Part shown: piece by piece, positions 1-11,129 of the stretch
Layout: each line of letters starts with the position of its first letter
Numbering within the stretch: the first letter of the stretch is position 1
Assembly (NCBI GenBank): GCA_963575745.1
Contig: CAUYUJ010021170.1
Location: 974,801 to 1,038,800 of the forward strand
Direction of reading: 5' to 3'
DNA length: 64,000 nt
DNA from: Prorocentrum cordatum
Taxonomy: Eukaryota > Sar > Dinophyceae > Prorocentrales > Prorocentraceae
Program-made: the position numbers and the translations under genes
Notes under the pieces: generated by a model
What the model was told of the DNA's origin: nothing
Database searches by the model: none
The model's input: only the letters and a program-made list of their open reading frames with translations

Positions 1-112
1 TCCAGGGCTCCCAAGAGGACCCCATGAAGGCCCCCAGAGTGCTCCAAGAAGGCCCCAAGACGGCCCAAAGAGCGCCCAAGAGCGCCCGAGAGCGTCCCAC
101 GAGGGCCCCAAG
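1..112. repeat. CCAAGA/GGCCC short-unit repeat, copy 1 (partial)
   Basis: The left edge of the window is made of imperfect 9-13 bp units around the core CCCAAGAG-GGCCC. The same family appears at five other places (3.1, 24.15, 29.5, 55.2 and 63.2 kb). Several frames are open only because the unit lacks stops. It continues off the left edge. No gene is claimed. Confidence 0.7.
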
Positions 113-189
113 ATGCGGTTCGCCTCCTCCTCCTCATCCTCCTCCCATCGCCTCCCCGCGGGCCCCAGGGATGGCCCGAAGAGACCCTT

Positions 190-1350
190 CACAGCCACCC
201 CCTGCTCCCAGAGTTATCTCTGTTCATCATGGTTGCCCGCTCTGTTTCACTATATGTGTCTCTTCGTCGCTTTTCCCGCCAGCTCTCATGGGCACGGTTT
301 CTGAATGGGCTGGTGGGGATACTTTTTCGGTCGCGTCCGCTAGCGAGAGCGTAAGCGGAGTCAGAAACGTTCCGGGACACGGTAACAGCCTAATTAGCTA
401 CTAAACGCGCCGCAGGCCGTCCGGCCCACTCACCAAGCAGCCGCGGGGCTGCGCGGGAAAGCTGGCAATAAACCGGTGGGGATACGTTTTTGGTCGGCGG
501 CCGCGCGACGACGGTCTGGCGGCGAGAGGCAATGTCCGGGGCAGGCGGCACAAAGCTAATTGCACAACAAGCGTGCAGTTGCACATGCACTGAACAAAAT
601 GCCCAGCATTCACCAGCAGACGCACCTAGGCGCCGCCCAGTCAACCAAAGTGTACAAGCGGCCACGGGTGCGAGTGCGACGGAGTGAGTCGCCCTTGCGG
701 CGCCAAACTCCGAGCAGCCGATCCGGCTAGCAACGAAGCACGAGCCCGGGTCACAGGCTGCTGGCGGTGGAAAACAAGGGGGAAAAGGTGCAGAAGGCTG
801 AACCACTCAGCGCGCAGCCCTCGAACACAACCGCAGAATGGGGGGCCGGCGGCACCCATCGCATCGAGTCTGGCGCCTGCGCGGAAGGCCCGGGGATGGT
901 TGCGACGATGCGAAAACGCGGGCTGTACCAGGCTGCAACACTCAAAGCGAGGCATTCAGGCACACAACCCTCAGTGTCGGTGAGCACCAGCGACTGCCCG
1001 ACTGGTGGGGGATACGCGAAGCGCGGGGAATATGTTTTGGATGTCCTGGAAATTTCGGGTCCTGAGTCGGCCTGCTCGGGCAGCTGTGCCAGGAGATGTC
1101 CCCAGAAACACTGGGCATACAATGCCTCACGACACCGCTAGGCAAGCGAGAGAGCGGCAGAATGATTAAGGGGCATCTCCTCAGCCCCTCCCGACGGTCG
1201 GGTTCGAGCCTAACAAGGTCTTCGAAGGTGACTTCCCCGGCCGCCCTGTCCAGAGGGAGGACATATCCTGTCTTCGGGTGGCACAACAACAGGGTGGTAC
1301 ACCAGACCTCTGGTCCGACCACAGGGGCTAAGCCGCCCCAAGCCATATCG
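190..1350. other. No gene recognised
   Basis: Short overlapping open frames exist on both strands, but none has a recognisable domain. The motif GTGGGGATAC followed by T-rich sequence and GGTCG occurs near 313 and again near 474, with a weaker copy near 1005, so part of this stretch is an old duplication. Confidence 0.4.
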
Positions 1351-1639
1351 CTTCAAACATCCTTCTCCTCCTCCTCCTCCTCCTTTGTTCTAGCGTGTCT
1401 CCCTTCCTCCTGGGCCTTGTCGGTCGGATGGCGTGAGCCTGTTTATTGGCTGGGACTCATCCACCCCCCCTGTCCGCCCCCAGCTCCCTCCTCCCCCCCG
1501 TCCTCCCTCCTTCCTCCTGCTTATTAGCATTGCCTCTCTCCTGGGCCTCGGTGGTGAGGGCGGGTCCTCGTCAGCGAAAGGGGACCTCTTCGGACCCCCC
1601 TGCACAGCCCGGGATCCGCAACTGTCTGCAGCCAGTGAG

Positions 1640-2110
1640 GCGCCTGTCGCCCCCCTCCCCGCGCGTCGTCGTCCACGTCGCCGTCGCCGTCGTCGGTGTG
1701 GCCGCTGCCGTCGTCGCTGGCATCGTCGCCGTCGCCGTCGCCGTCGGCGCAGCCGTTGTCGCCAGAACCGCCACCACAACCGGCGCTCTGATGGCCGACG
1801 CCGGCAAGCGGCCGCCCACGCGCGCGCGCGCGAGCGCGCCGCTCGAGCTGCGGCGGCCACGCCGCCGCGCCGAAGGCCTGCCGCCGCGGGGTCGCGGCCG
1901 GGCCCGCGGCCTGCCGGGGCGCGCGCGCGCGCAGGGCGCGCGCCCTGAGCGCGCCCGCGCACGGTGCGGCAGCGGCGGCGGCGGCGGCGGCAAGGGCGCA
2001 GAGGTCGACGGCGGCGACGGCGGTGAGGAGGGAGGAGACACCGCCTCCGGGGGCGGTGGAGGCTCGCGCTGCGCCCGGCAGCGCGTGCAGCGGCGGCGAA
2101 GGGGGCCGTG
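1640..2110. repeat. GC-extreme low-complexity block (CGY-rich)
   Basis: Runs of CGTCGC, CGCGCG and GGCGGC make this one of the most GC-rich parts of the window. Arginine- and alanine-rich frames are open on both strands, as expected from composition. I see nothing specific in 2110-2900. Confidence 0.6.
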
Positions 2111-2905
2111 GAGAGGGGCACGGCGGCTCTGGCGTGGACGGCGGCGAGAGGGCCAGCGGCCAATCGGTATAGGTCACCTCATACGGTCGAGGCCATGTGG
2201 CTCAGCGTGGCGCTGCGGCGGCCCTGGCGACACGCTGTGACCTGCGAGCGGACAGCGTGTCGCTCCGCTCAGCAGGGCGGGAGGCTCGGAGAGGCTCGGG
2301 GCGGTGACGCTCGGGAGCTGGGAAGGGAGTAGCATGCCGCGCCGAGGCGTGGTGGGCCAGAGCTGGCGTGGCGACGCGCTACCCAAAACATCCCGACCGA
2401 AAGTGTGTTCATACTTGTGGCCGTCCACAAGTTGATCGTTCCAAGGCGCTGGGATGTCGGCCTGGTGAGGTCAGAAGCCGTGCATCTAGAAGCCGCGTTG
2501 GCACCAGCAGTGGGATCACCTCTGGACCCATGCTTTGTGGAATGCCAGCCCGTGGGATTGTAACCTTCCAGTGTGCGGTAGCGCGAAGCAGAACATCGGA
2601 GCGCCCCACGACTGTTGATCAGAAAAATGAAGCGCACGATTGCGAATCAGAGGGAAACAAAGCACTAGCAAAGTGGAGGGGGAGAGGGAGGCGGGGCAGC
2701 AAGCCAGAAGAGGTGACAAACTCAGGGGTCAAACGCCCATAAATCCATGTTGTTCCTGAGGCGCGAAACAGAACAATATAATTACCTTATGCCACCGCAA
2801 GGGGGCAGAACGCATATTCGGCACCGTGCCTGCACGGAGTGGGGATGTTAGAATGCTCGTGAGTTGCCTGGGAAGTGTTTTAGTGTTGTTTATGACCGAC
2901 CCCCT

Positions 2906-2906
<1 letters not shown>

Positions 2907-2955
<49 letters not shown>

Positions 2956-3016
2956 GCACACACACACACACACACGCACACACACACACATACACACGCA
3001 CACACACACACACACC
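2907..3016. repeat. (CA)n microsatellite
   Basis: About 110 bp of CA dinucleotides with occasional TA or GC interruptions. It is alternating purine-pyrimidine and so a possible Z-DNA tract. Confidence 0.95.
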
Positions 3017-3091
3017 TACGAGCACGCGTGGTTACAACATTTGCCGTTCTGGATTTGCTCTCCAGCGTATTTCTCTGCCTTCACGCGGCCA

Positions 3092-3232
3092 AGGTGGCTT
3101 CCAAGATGGGCCCTCAAGATGGCCAACATGACACCAAGAAGTCTCAAGATGGCCCAACGCAAATCAAGAGGTCAAGACGGCTCGACAGATTTCCAAGACG
3201 GCCCAAGCGGGCTCCAAGAGACCTTCCGGGAG
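3092..3232. repeat. CCAAGA/GGCCC short-unit repeat, copy 2
   Basis: Diverged tandem units based on CAAGATGGCC and CCAAGACGG. Same family as the blocks at 1 and 29.5 kb. Confidence 0.65.
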
Positions 3233-3683
3233 AGTCCGAGGATACAAACACAACGCTTGCACATCCAGAGTGCAAGACCTCACTGCTTGGGGCCCACGGT
3301 TGCAAACATTCGTGACACACACATATTCTTAATGCTTCACTCGATCGGATGGTGCTGGTCCTCCCAAAAATGGATTCCCGCTGCAGCGCTGGCAATCATG
3401 CAGGATCGCCGAGTTGCCCCCGCGGCTCCGAATGGCGCCCTCGCCAAAGCTTGGGACACGTTTCTGGAGCTAGATCCTCTTCGTTGCCCCCCCTACTTTC
3501 CCCTTCTCCGCCTTCCCCAGGTCCTCCTGCTCCTCCTGCTCCTCCTGCTCCTGGTGCGCCTCCTGCTTTGGCTTCTGATCCTCTTCCTCCCGACCCTCAT
3601 TTCTCATTCCTCCACCTCATCCTCATCCTGCTCCTGCCCCTGCGCATCGTCCTACACATCACCCTCCTCCTCCTCCTTCTCCT

Positions 3684-4190
3684 CCAATGCACCCCCCTCT
3701 GTTTGCGCATCGAATGATGGGGTCCTTTGGGGGATCCGGGATCAATGTTCTCCCACTCAGCGGATACAACAAAATCAGCGCATGCCGAAAACGACGGCGA
3801 CAACGAAGAAGATGACGACAACGACAGCACTGACGCCGGTGTCGCCAACGGCGGCGGCAACGAGGACGCCGACGACGACGACGAAGCCGACTGTCTGCAA
3901 GAGCGACGCCGACTACGAAGACGACGCCGACGCTAACGCCGACGCCGACGCCGCCGACGACGACGACATCCGCCCCATCCTCCTCCTCCTCCTCCTCCTC
4001 CTCCTCCTCCTCCTCCTCCTCCTCCTCCTCTCCTTCTCCTCCTCCTCCTCCTCCTCCTTCTGCTCCAGTGCACCCCCTCCTTCTGTTCGCGCATCGCACG
4101 ATAAGGTCATTTTGAAGATCGAGGTCCTCCCAATCAGCGGATACAACAAAATCAGCACATGCCGAACTCGACGCCGACAACGAAGAAAAC
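3684..4190. repeat. Compound tandem duplication, period 377 bp
   Basis: A roughly 130-bp unique segment occurs at 3684-3815 and again at 4061-4190. The anchor CGGATACAAC lies at 3761 and 4138, exactly 377 bp apart. Each copy is preceded by a CTC-rich tract and followed by a GAC-rich tract, so the whole compound unit was duplicated. The long plus-strand frame spanning 2864-4204 is a by-product of the CA, CTC and GAC repeats. Confidence 0.7.
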
Positions 4191-4770
4191 AATTACGACA
4201 TTGACGCCGATGCCGCCAATCGCGGCGGTAACCATGTCGACACTGACGCAGTCGAAGCCCTACTATTGACGAGAAAGCCGCCGACGACGAGAACGACGCA
4301 GACGCCGTCGCCGACTACGAGAACGACGCCGACGACGCCGACAACGCCGACGCCGGCGCCGGCGCCGACGACATCGACGACGACGCCAACTGCGAACGAC
4401 GCAGACGACGACGCCGACGACGACGACAACGACGCCGACGACGACGACGAGGCCGACTTCGAGAACGACGCCGACGCGCGCCTCTCGGCCCGAGGAGGCC
4501 CGGAGGCTGCCCATGGGGCAGGGCCGCGGCACGGCGAGGGGCACGTCCTCCGGGCGAGGACGGCGAGGATGACGCCGGCGAGGACGGCGAGGACGGCGAG
4601 GACGAGGACCAGGGCGACGACGACGAGAACGACGAGGACGAGTGAGAGGACGAGGGCGAGGACAGCGAGGGCGAGGACGAGGGACGAGGGCGAAGGCGAG
4701 GACGACGATGACGAGGACGGCGAAGACGAGGACGCGGACGAGGACGGCGAAGGGCACGTCCTCCGCGGCG
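4190..4770. repeat. (GAC)n/(GAGGAC)n low-complexity array
   Basis: Nearly 600 bp of degenerate GACGAC and GAGGAC units, giving Asp/Thr-, Arg- or Val-rich frames. No conserved domain is visible and it is not called as a gene. Confidence 0.8.
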
Positions 4771-5197
4771 GCAGCGGCAACGACAATGGGAGGGAGGGGA
4801 GGGAGGGAGGTGGGTGAGGAAGGGGTTCGATGTCGACCGAAGGGGAGGAGGTTCGGGGCGGTCCGGAAGGGAAAGGGGCGATAGAGAGAGAGAGAGAGAG
4901 AACATCTGAAAGAACAAAGAACGCGAGAGGGGCCGGGACCTAAGGAGAAACCTGAAACATATATCTGCATCCTGATGATGTGTTTGACGCACCCACCCTC
5001 GTTAAATGCGCCGAAAACAATCCGCCGACCATGTCGGCGGGTGTGAAACACTTTTCCGTTTCATTCGTCGTCGTCATCGCCGCAACACCCTCCCCCAGGA
5101 CGTCGTTCCGTGTGTCCGTGTGGGCCGTCGTCGTCGTCGCCGCTCTCCCTGTTTCCCTAGGAGCTCTACCTCAACCATTCCTACTTAAACAGAATCG

Positions 5198-5435
5198 AAG
5201 AACGTCGTCATTGAGTCGCTCTACCTCAAGCGTTTCAGTCAAAGGGAGATCGAAGAACGCCGTCATCGAGTCGAAGAGAAGCGCCTTCCCTTTGATCCGG
5301 TCACCGCTTGGGGGGCGGGCTCGGGGGGGATCGGGGGGTGGTCCCTGGAGGGAGCCGGGGGGGACGTGGGGGTTGCGACCCCCCTTTGGGGGAGAACCCC
5401 TTCTTGGGAAACCAAAGAACGCAGTCATCGAGTCG
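5198..5435 (+). repeat. Three-copy dispersed 21-mer
   Basis: A 21-bp motif (AAGAACG-CGTCAT-GAGTCG with variable positions) recurs at 5198, 5253 and 5415. It sits inside an open frame (4980-5864, 294 codons) with no recognised domain, so I treat this frame as unproven. Confidence 0.6.
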
Positions 5436-6448
5436 AAGAGATGGCCACGCTTCAAGAGGAGGTCGGACACGCACTGGACACTCCCTCTGGACACGGAGTG
5501 TTGCATATTGGAGGTTTTTCTACGACGCAGCTCAGTGGCGGTATCTCCTAGATGGATTGATGGTTGGTCCCCCAGCGGTCAGATCATGCTTGGAGGCGCT
5601 TCAATGTATGACACCGAGATCTCCTGGTTAAGGTTGGGAGTGAGCGCTACCATTGTTACCGGCGCAGCCTGTACTGCAAGGGCCGAGATCGGGCACGAGG
5701 TTTGCCCGCATCATGTTTTGTTGCACGCTGCAGAAAGTGTGCACGGCACGCCCGCACACGGCACACTGCATTTGGGTGGATGGTCTTTCTCAACGTGCGG
5801 TTGTATGACGCGAGTCAGCGTGCAAGCAACTTGTTCGGAATGCAGCCATGGCGTGCAAATATGAGGCCAAGATGTAACTCCGAGTGGCCTAGGAAATCGC
5901 CATCATGTGCTCTCATCATGGCGATGCCCGAATGTGACTCGGGCGCTTCGCTGTGCAGGGTTCTGCCGTCCAGCATCAAAAGTCAGTGCCACATCTTGGC
6001 AGCGAACTGGAGAGCGGTGGACAGCACGTGCGGCAGACAAGACGGGCTCGGTTTCTCAAATGCCCTCAGATGCATGAGAAGATCCGCAAGCTAGCAGCTA
6101 CATATATAACCGACTGTGTTACTTCCAAGCTCGAAAGGCTTGGTGCGCAAGCGGCGGGATCGAACGCATACCAGATCCACGGGGCCTTCGGCACGTACCT
6201 CAAGACCTACAGGAGCAGGTTGGAAGCAGAATGCCATCAGGGGCAAAAGGATGCCGCCCCACGACGATGCTCTCGATCAAGGCGACGCGCAACCCAGCCT
6301 TGCACATGCAGGAGGAGTGTCACGAGTATGGGGTTTCCAATGTAGCAGCAAGAGCCCTCGGTGAGATCCTGTGGTAGCACAGCGTGGCCCGCAGTGGTGA
6401 ACCAACTTCGGGCCCTTCCAGCTGGTCAGAGGTCCAGGCACACTGCCG

Positions 6449-7422
6449 GTGCACCCACAGGCTTGGTGCCGGACCTGCAATACTGTGCTCAGAGGCGGCT
6501 CCGGCAGCAGGCTTCGGAGAACCTCTGTGGCGACGGAGTTCAGCAGAGAGTGGATGTGCTCCCAATCGGGCGGCTCTGTGGGCAGCGTCTCAGCATGCCG
6601 ACAGAGGGGTACAGTCGGGGCGTTGACCTCAGGAACCCTAAATAAGGAACAAGGCCCCTCTTTTCCACAAGTTGAACTTCGATTTCCCATACAACAATCA
6701 AGGAACACCGAGCCCCTCCCCAACGAAAAGCGTTCCTTCTTCAAGGCCCCGACTGTAGGATGGTGGAGGTCCATTACACTGTGGCGGCCGGAGGGTGCTG
6801 GCCCAGGACGCGTCGGGTTGATGCAGCTGGGGCCGAAACGTTTCAAGGATCCGACATGTGCCCGAGATGTGGAGTCCAGGGCGAAAGTCTCTTCCACATA
6901 TGGCACGGCTGCTGTAAGTACAGAGATTCTGAAGCCGGCGTGCTCTCTGAGAAACTGAATCACCGTGCCTGGGGCTCGGCACCAAAGCGAATCATATGCG
7001 TTTGGTTGCGAGGGCTCGTACTGTCGGCGCGGGCAGCAAGTGATCCACCCACGGTAGAGGAGCTTCGGCATACAGTAGAGGAAGCGGTAGAACACAACAA
7101 CCACATGACTTTCGGCCACGGCACTCCGTCTGATCCTGTTGTGGATGTTTGGAGACGCCAGTGCGGGGAAGGACGCGACTGGCGCAAGGCTCCGCAGAGT
7201 CGGCCCAGCAACGCTCAAAGTCGCTCAGTTTCATCCGTTTCAGGTTGCAGACACAGTTTCAGGAGGCATCCCAGGAGGCTAGCAAAGTGCGCCAAGGGGG
7301 GAAGAGCATGCCTTAGTTATCAGTGTTCGCGGCTCGATTGGAGTAGCAGTGTACGTCACAGAAGACAGCATGGTGGCCGATTATTAGGAAATGCGTCAAT
7401 GATTCAATCCGTCAGGTGGTGA
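6449..7422 (+). pseudogene. Probable LINE-derived fragment with zinc knuckle, split by a MITE
   Basis: The open frame from 6449 runs to the TA at 6610-6611. Removing the inserted element plus one TA (146 bp) puts it in frame with the open frame from 6756 to 7422. Downstream of the junction is CPRCG, eight residues, H, four residues, C. This pattern resembles zinc knuckles near the C-terminus of non-LTR retrotransposon polyproteins. The sequence before it (basic, Arg/Ala-rich) is not recognised. I infer a LINE remnant from the knuckle and its surroundings; a host zinc-binding protein fragment is the alternative. Stops interrupt the frame upstream, near 6364, and after 7422. The stretch 5866-6448 looks coding-like but was not identified. 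Confidence 0.35.
6612..6755. mobile_element. TA-flanked MITE, copy A
   Basis: A 144-bp insertion bounded by CAGTCGGGGC at the left and GCCCCGACTG at the right. These are inverted repeats extending about 15 bp with one mismatch. TA dinucleotides lie on both sides (6610-6611 and 6756-6757). The interior is AT-richer than its surroundings and matches the element at 23593-23768, including the internal words AGGAACAC and GAGCCCCTCCCCAA. It encodes no protein. TA duplication and a CAGT terminus are typical of Tc1/mariner-superfamily MITEs; the family assignment is inference. Confidence 0.85.
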
Positions 7423-8230
7423 TCATGCTGCATTCTGGCATGCCATCGGTTAAGCCATCCAGACCAGACTCTACAGAGATCACGGTCCTGTCTGTCATCC
7501 CACACCTGTCTGGATCAGACATTGTGAGCGGCGGGGCGTTGTGACAACTGGCGGTGAGCAACGAGGAGGTTGATGTCGCACGCTCAGCGGGTGCCAAGGT
7601 TGGGATCGGTGACAATGCCAGGTACCGGGTCATTCCCATCGAGAAGGATGCAGATTTCACACGTATGGGTCTACTACGTACCACCCTCTTGACACGATGG
7701 ACGTCGAAGCTGAACTGGAGAAGGACACCCACGGGACCCTGGGGAAAAAAGAGACTGGTCCTCCCACTCCTACTCCTCATGCAGCTGTGAGGCGATTCGC
7801 AGCATCCACGCAGTTGTCGAATCTGGCAGGCGGTGCACTCAACGTTGCAGCTCTGTCAGATCTGGCAACGCAGAGTGACTTCATGCAGTCTCCGTATTCC
7901 CAACCTGCGAATGTTGACAGGGGGGGGGGTCTTTGCCCTCCCTCCTCGAAGTAGGCCGCACGTAGCGGGGGGGGCTGGCCCCACACTATTCACCGAGTGC
8001 GTTGGCACAAACATTTGTCTAGGCTCTTGCTAGTTGTGGTTTCTACGGTCGTAATATGGTAGACCACCTGGCAAAACAGTGACTAAGGGTTACGCTTGCA
8101 AAACGAGGCGAGCATTCCAATCGGATTCATTCCGATCGATGGCTGAAGGATCTCAGCAAGGCCATGAAGCTCGCTCGCAAGCGCTCGTAGTTTCGATATC
8201 CCGGTTCGCATCGCGAATGGTCTCTCCCGC
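7423..8230. other. No gene recognised
   Basis: Short frames only. A G10 run lies at 7920-7929. Nothing else could be supported. Confidence 0.3.
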
Positions 8231-8435
8231 TCACTCACTCACTCCCTCTCTCTCGCTCTCTCTCTCTCTCTATGCGCCTCTACGTGTGCCACTATCACTG
8301 GATCCTCGATGTTGTAAGGCACGCCTCTCTTGCGATGAATATATATTTCTTTATTTATTTCTTTTTTTTTCTCTCTCTCTCTCTCTCTCTGTATGCATAT
8401 ATATATATATATAAATATCTATATAGATATGCCTT
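8230..8435. repeat. (CT)n and (TA)n microsatellites
   Basis: Two CT-rich tracts (about 8245-8275 and 8370-8390) are followed by a TATATA tract with a T9 run between them. This is a rare AT-rich patch lying downstream of the KRR1 stop codon. The stretch 8436-8898 may hold KRR1 3' untranslated sequence. Confidence 0.85.
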
Positions 8436-8898
8436 CTCACGATTTCGCCCACCACCCCATTGAGCGCGTTCGGCAGACGGCATACTTGACCATGGTGGCA
8501 AACGCTTCCCCCTAGAAGTGCGCAGCCATGTATCATCCCGACCGTAACACGCACTGCATTGAATGATTCGACGCTGCCTATACGTCTCCACTCCTGCGTC
8601 ACCGACTATGCTGGTCTTGTGCGCACGATGGAGGTGAGATGAAGGCTGCTGTGCTGCGCAGTGCCTCTCCAGATGGTGTGGGGCGCCCTGGGCATTGATC
8701 ATGATCTCCAATCTGCGATTCTGCCGACGAGGTGGGCGTCGAAAGGGCGCGCATATAACCAGCATTTTGCAGACCTGCGTCTCCTCAAGCGGCCCGCGCC
8801 AGTCCTGGAGTCAGAGGCTGCACTGCGCTGGAGGTTCCCCAGGGACCACCTTGGAAGCCCCGGTGCGCGCGACGCGCAGGGCCACAACCTTCCGTCAC

Positions 8899-10082
8899 TC
8901 AGAGCAGGAGGTCGCTGGCAGCCCGCTTCTTCTGCGGCTTCTTCTCCGTGGCCTTGGCTTTCAACCTCTCGGCGATGGCCTGTGCGCTCTCGCCGCCGGC
9001 AGAGCCAGCGGCGGCATCCGAGGCTCGCCTCTTCTTGGCGGCGGGCCCGTCCCCAGACGATCCGGCAGTGGGGGGCTCGAACTCCTTGGCCCGCTCCTGT
9101 CTCTTCTTGGTGCTCTTCTCGCGCTGGGCCTCCCTTCGCTCTGCATTCTTCTTCGCCAGTCTCTCCTGCTCGTTCAGGAAATACTCTCCGCTCTCCATGA
9201 GCAGGTCCTCTCTCCGAGGTGTGGGTTGCGGCGGGAAGACCTCCTTGGTCTTCTTCTTTCTCAGCTTCATCTTCTTCCGCTGCACGTTCCTCTTCTTGAA
9301 GTGCGGCAGGAATCTGTCCCAGTTCTCGTCCTTTAGGGCAGGGTCCTTTTCCAGTTCCCGGCGGATCATCAGCTCCTTTATGTGGTAGATCGGATGGATG
9401 TTCTTGAAGCAGTCTTCGACTATCCTGCGGACCTGCTTTATGCCCTTTATGGACCCGATCGTGCTCACCGTCTGCCCTTGCACGAGGACGTAGCACTGCG
9501 TCAGCAGCTCTATGGCCTTGAGGGTGGAGCCATTCGGGCCAACCAGGCGCTGCCGCCTCTTGACGAAGCGCTCCTTCGAGGCCACCAGGCCTCCAATCTT
9601 CAGAATGTCGCAGTACTTCTCGTCCTCCAGGATTGTCTGCGCCTGCGGCAGCGGAACGCTGCGCGCGAGCAGCTTGATCATGTCGCGGGCCTTGATGATA
9701 ATGTATGGGTCCCAAGTCTTGCGGGTCGTCTTCACAGTCATCGAACCCTCCACAAGATTCAGGTCTGCCTTGATCTCATGTTCTGCAAGCACCTTCTTCA
9801 CGTCTGGCCAAACCTGCTTAAGGTACTGCTCCCTGTACTGCGGGAACAGCATCGCAAACGAGCTCTCCTCGGTGAGCAGCCCACCTTTCGGGGCGTCTTC
9901 CTTGGAGATCTCGACGGGCTTCCAGTGGTCTATGTCATCGGTGTCCCAGGGCTTGTCTCGGCGGTACTTGCTCTTCTTGCTCTTGGCGCCATCTGCACCG
10001 CCTTCGGGCTCCGGCGCCGCCGCAGATGCAGCGCCCTTCTTCTCCTTCTTCTTCTTACCGGCAGGGCGCTCCTCCCCGCCGC
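8899..10082 (-). CDS. KRR1: KRR1, small-subunit processome KH protein (terminal exon)
   Basis: This exon encodes nearly all of KRR1, a nucleolar RNA-binding factor for early 18S rRNA processing and 40S assembly. It starts just after a lysine-rich stretch and reaches the conserved [14 protein letters not shown]. Next come the [14 protein letters not shown] block, the [13 protein letters not shown] segment, a KH domain with the GPNGST loop and CYVLVQG strand, the [13 protein letters not shown] motif, ESGEYFL and a basic Lys/Arg-rich tail. The order and spacing match yeast and human KRR1. The exon begins at 10082 after a polypyrimidine tract and CAG (minus strand), in phase 1. The frame stays open 300 nt further upstream but loses all similarity and enters a foldback repeat, so the true N-terminus must come from an upstream exon I could not find. 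The stop is at 8899-8901. Confidence 0.95.
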
Positions 10083-10122
10083 CTGCCGGGGAAGGGGGGT
10101 GAGGAAAGACAGACGCCAGAGT

Positions 10123-10325
10123 TCTCCCAGATGGGGTCGGAGCAGATCGCGCCGCATCGTCGATGAATCGCCGATGCATCGCCGATGCCTCTGCGATGCG
10201 TCTGCACGGCGTCGGCGACGTCGGCGTGGAGAAGATCGGGCTCCACGTCGAGCCACATCGCCGAGGCATCGCCGGTGCATAGCCGGTCCGGCGTGACCCT
10301 CCGACCCGGACTCCATCTCGGAGGC
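10123..10325. mobile_element. Long-TIR foldback element, diverged copy beside KRR1
   Basis: This segment shares order and sequence with the element at 10985-11128: GATGGGGTCGGAG at the left, the internal GGCGTGGAGAAGAT word, repeated GCATCGCCGATG words, and GGACTCCATCTCGGAGG at the right. It starts about 40 bp upstream of the KRR1 terminal-exon acceptor, so it lies inside the KRR1 intron. It is more diverged and slightly longer than the second copy. Confidence 0.6.
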
Positions 10326-10399
10326 CTTGAGACGCACGGCCGACCAAGAACACCCCGGGCAAGCCAGCCATGAGCTCTCGCAATCGGAGGGGGGGGGGG

Positions 10400-10984
10400 C
10401 GGGGGAGCTGTCACTTCCGCTGGCGTGCCTGGGGTATTGGCGACCCCAATCCACGGCTCTGTGAAGATGTCGACCACGCCGACTGTTCAGGGCCAAGCTC
10501 TGGGATACATGCTCAGGGGAAGTCCATCCTCGAGAGGGGTGCGTCCGAACCGCCCCCCACAAGGGTATATCCACGAAATCCCGATCTTTTCTGAGCGGCC
10601 GCGCTGGAAGAAAACAAGGCTCGACCTAAACAGTGTTTTCCGTTTCCGTTATGCTTTCGTTTTCCCTCGCTCTGTCTCCTATCCACCTCTGCAGAAAATC
10701 GAAACTCAAAGCGACAACGGTCCACGGCGTTAACAAAAACAACGTTCAGGTCGAGCCATCGGGGAAAACTCAAGGACTGGGGGCGAGAGATCGCCTGCGA
10801 TGCTTCCGCCCGCCTCCGTCAGACCCGACCCTCGCCTTGCGCCCGCGGGCCCCCGCCGGCCACCTCTCGTCGTTTCGGCGGCGCGCGCCGAGGGGGGGAG
10901 CGAGACCTTCTGAGAGGGCGGCGGGGCTTCTCAGAAGCCCTCTGGCCTCCTGAGAAGTCGTCTCTGCCTTCTGGAGGCCTCCAG
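10400..10984. other. No gene recognised
   Basis: Only short, unsupported frames. A palindrome, GGGCTTCTCAGAAGCCC, lies near 10925. KRR1's missing first exon could be here or further right but is not identifiable by eye. Confidence 0.3.
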
Positions 10985-11128
10985 GATGGGGTCGGAGTAG
11001 ATGGGGTCGGTCGCTCGCGCCGCATCGCCGATGTCCGCGTGGAGAAGATAGGGCTACGCATCGAGCCGCATCGCCGATGCATCGGCGATGCGGCGCGATC
11101 CACCGACCCCATCTACTCCGACCCCATC
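10985..11128. mobile_element. Foldback element with 49-bp terminal inverted repeats
   Basis: The left arm at 10985-11033 and the right arm at 11080-11128 are inverted complements with about 46 of 49 positions matching. The 46-bp interior includes the left half of a 30-bp perfect palindrome at 11065-11094 (half-site GCCGCATCGCCGATG). There is no coding capacity. Structure and the second copy at 10123-10325 indicate a small foldback or MITE-type element. No clear target duplication was seen. Confidence 0.75.
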
Positions 11129-11129
11129 A

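Noticed and set aside
1180-1225. tRNA-like T-arm word GGGTTCGAGCC
   Set aside because: The flanking bases do not form a T stem, and no acceptor, D or anticodon arms were found at tRNA spacing.
2864-4204. 446-codon plus-strand open frame
   Set aside because: It runs through CA, CTC and GAC repeats and reads as His/Thr, Leu/Ser and Asp/Ala tracts with no conserved domain.
10083-10383. 100-codon N-terminal extension of KRR1
   Set aside because: Similarity to KRR1 stops at a good splice acceptor, and the extension lies in a foldback repeat.
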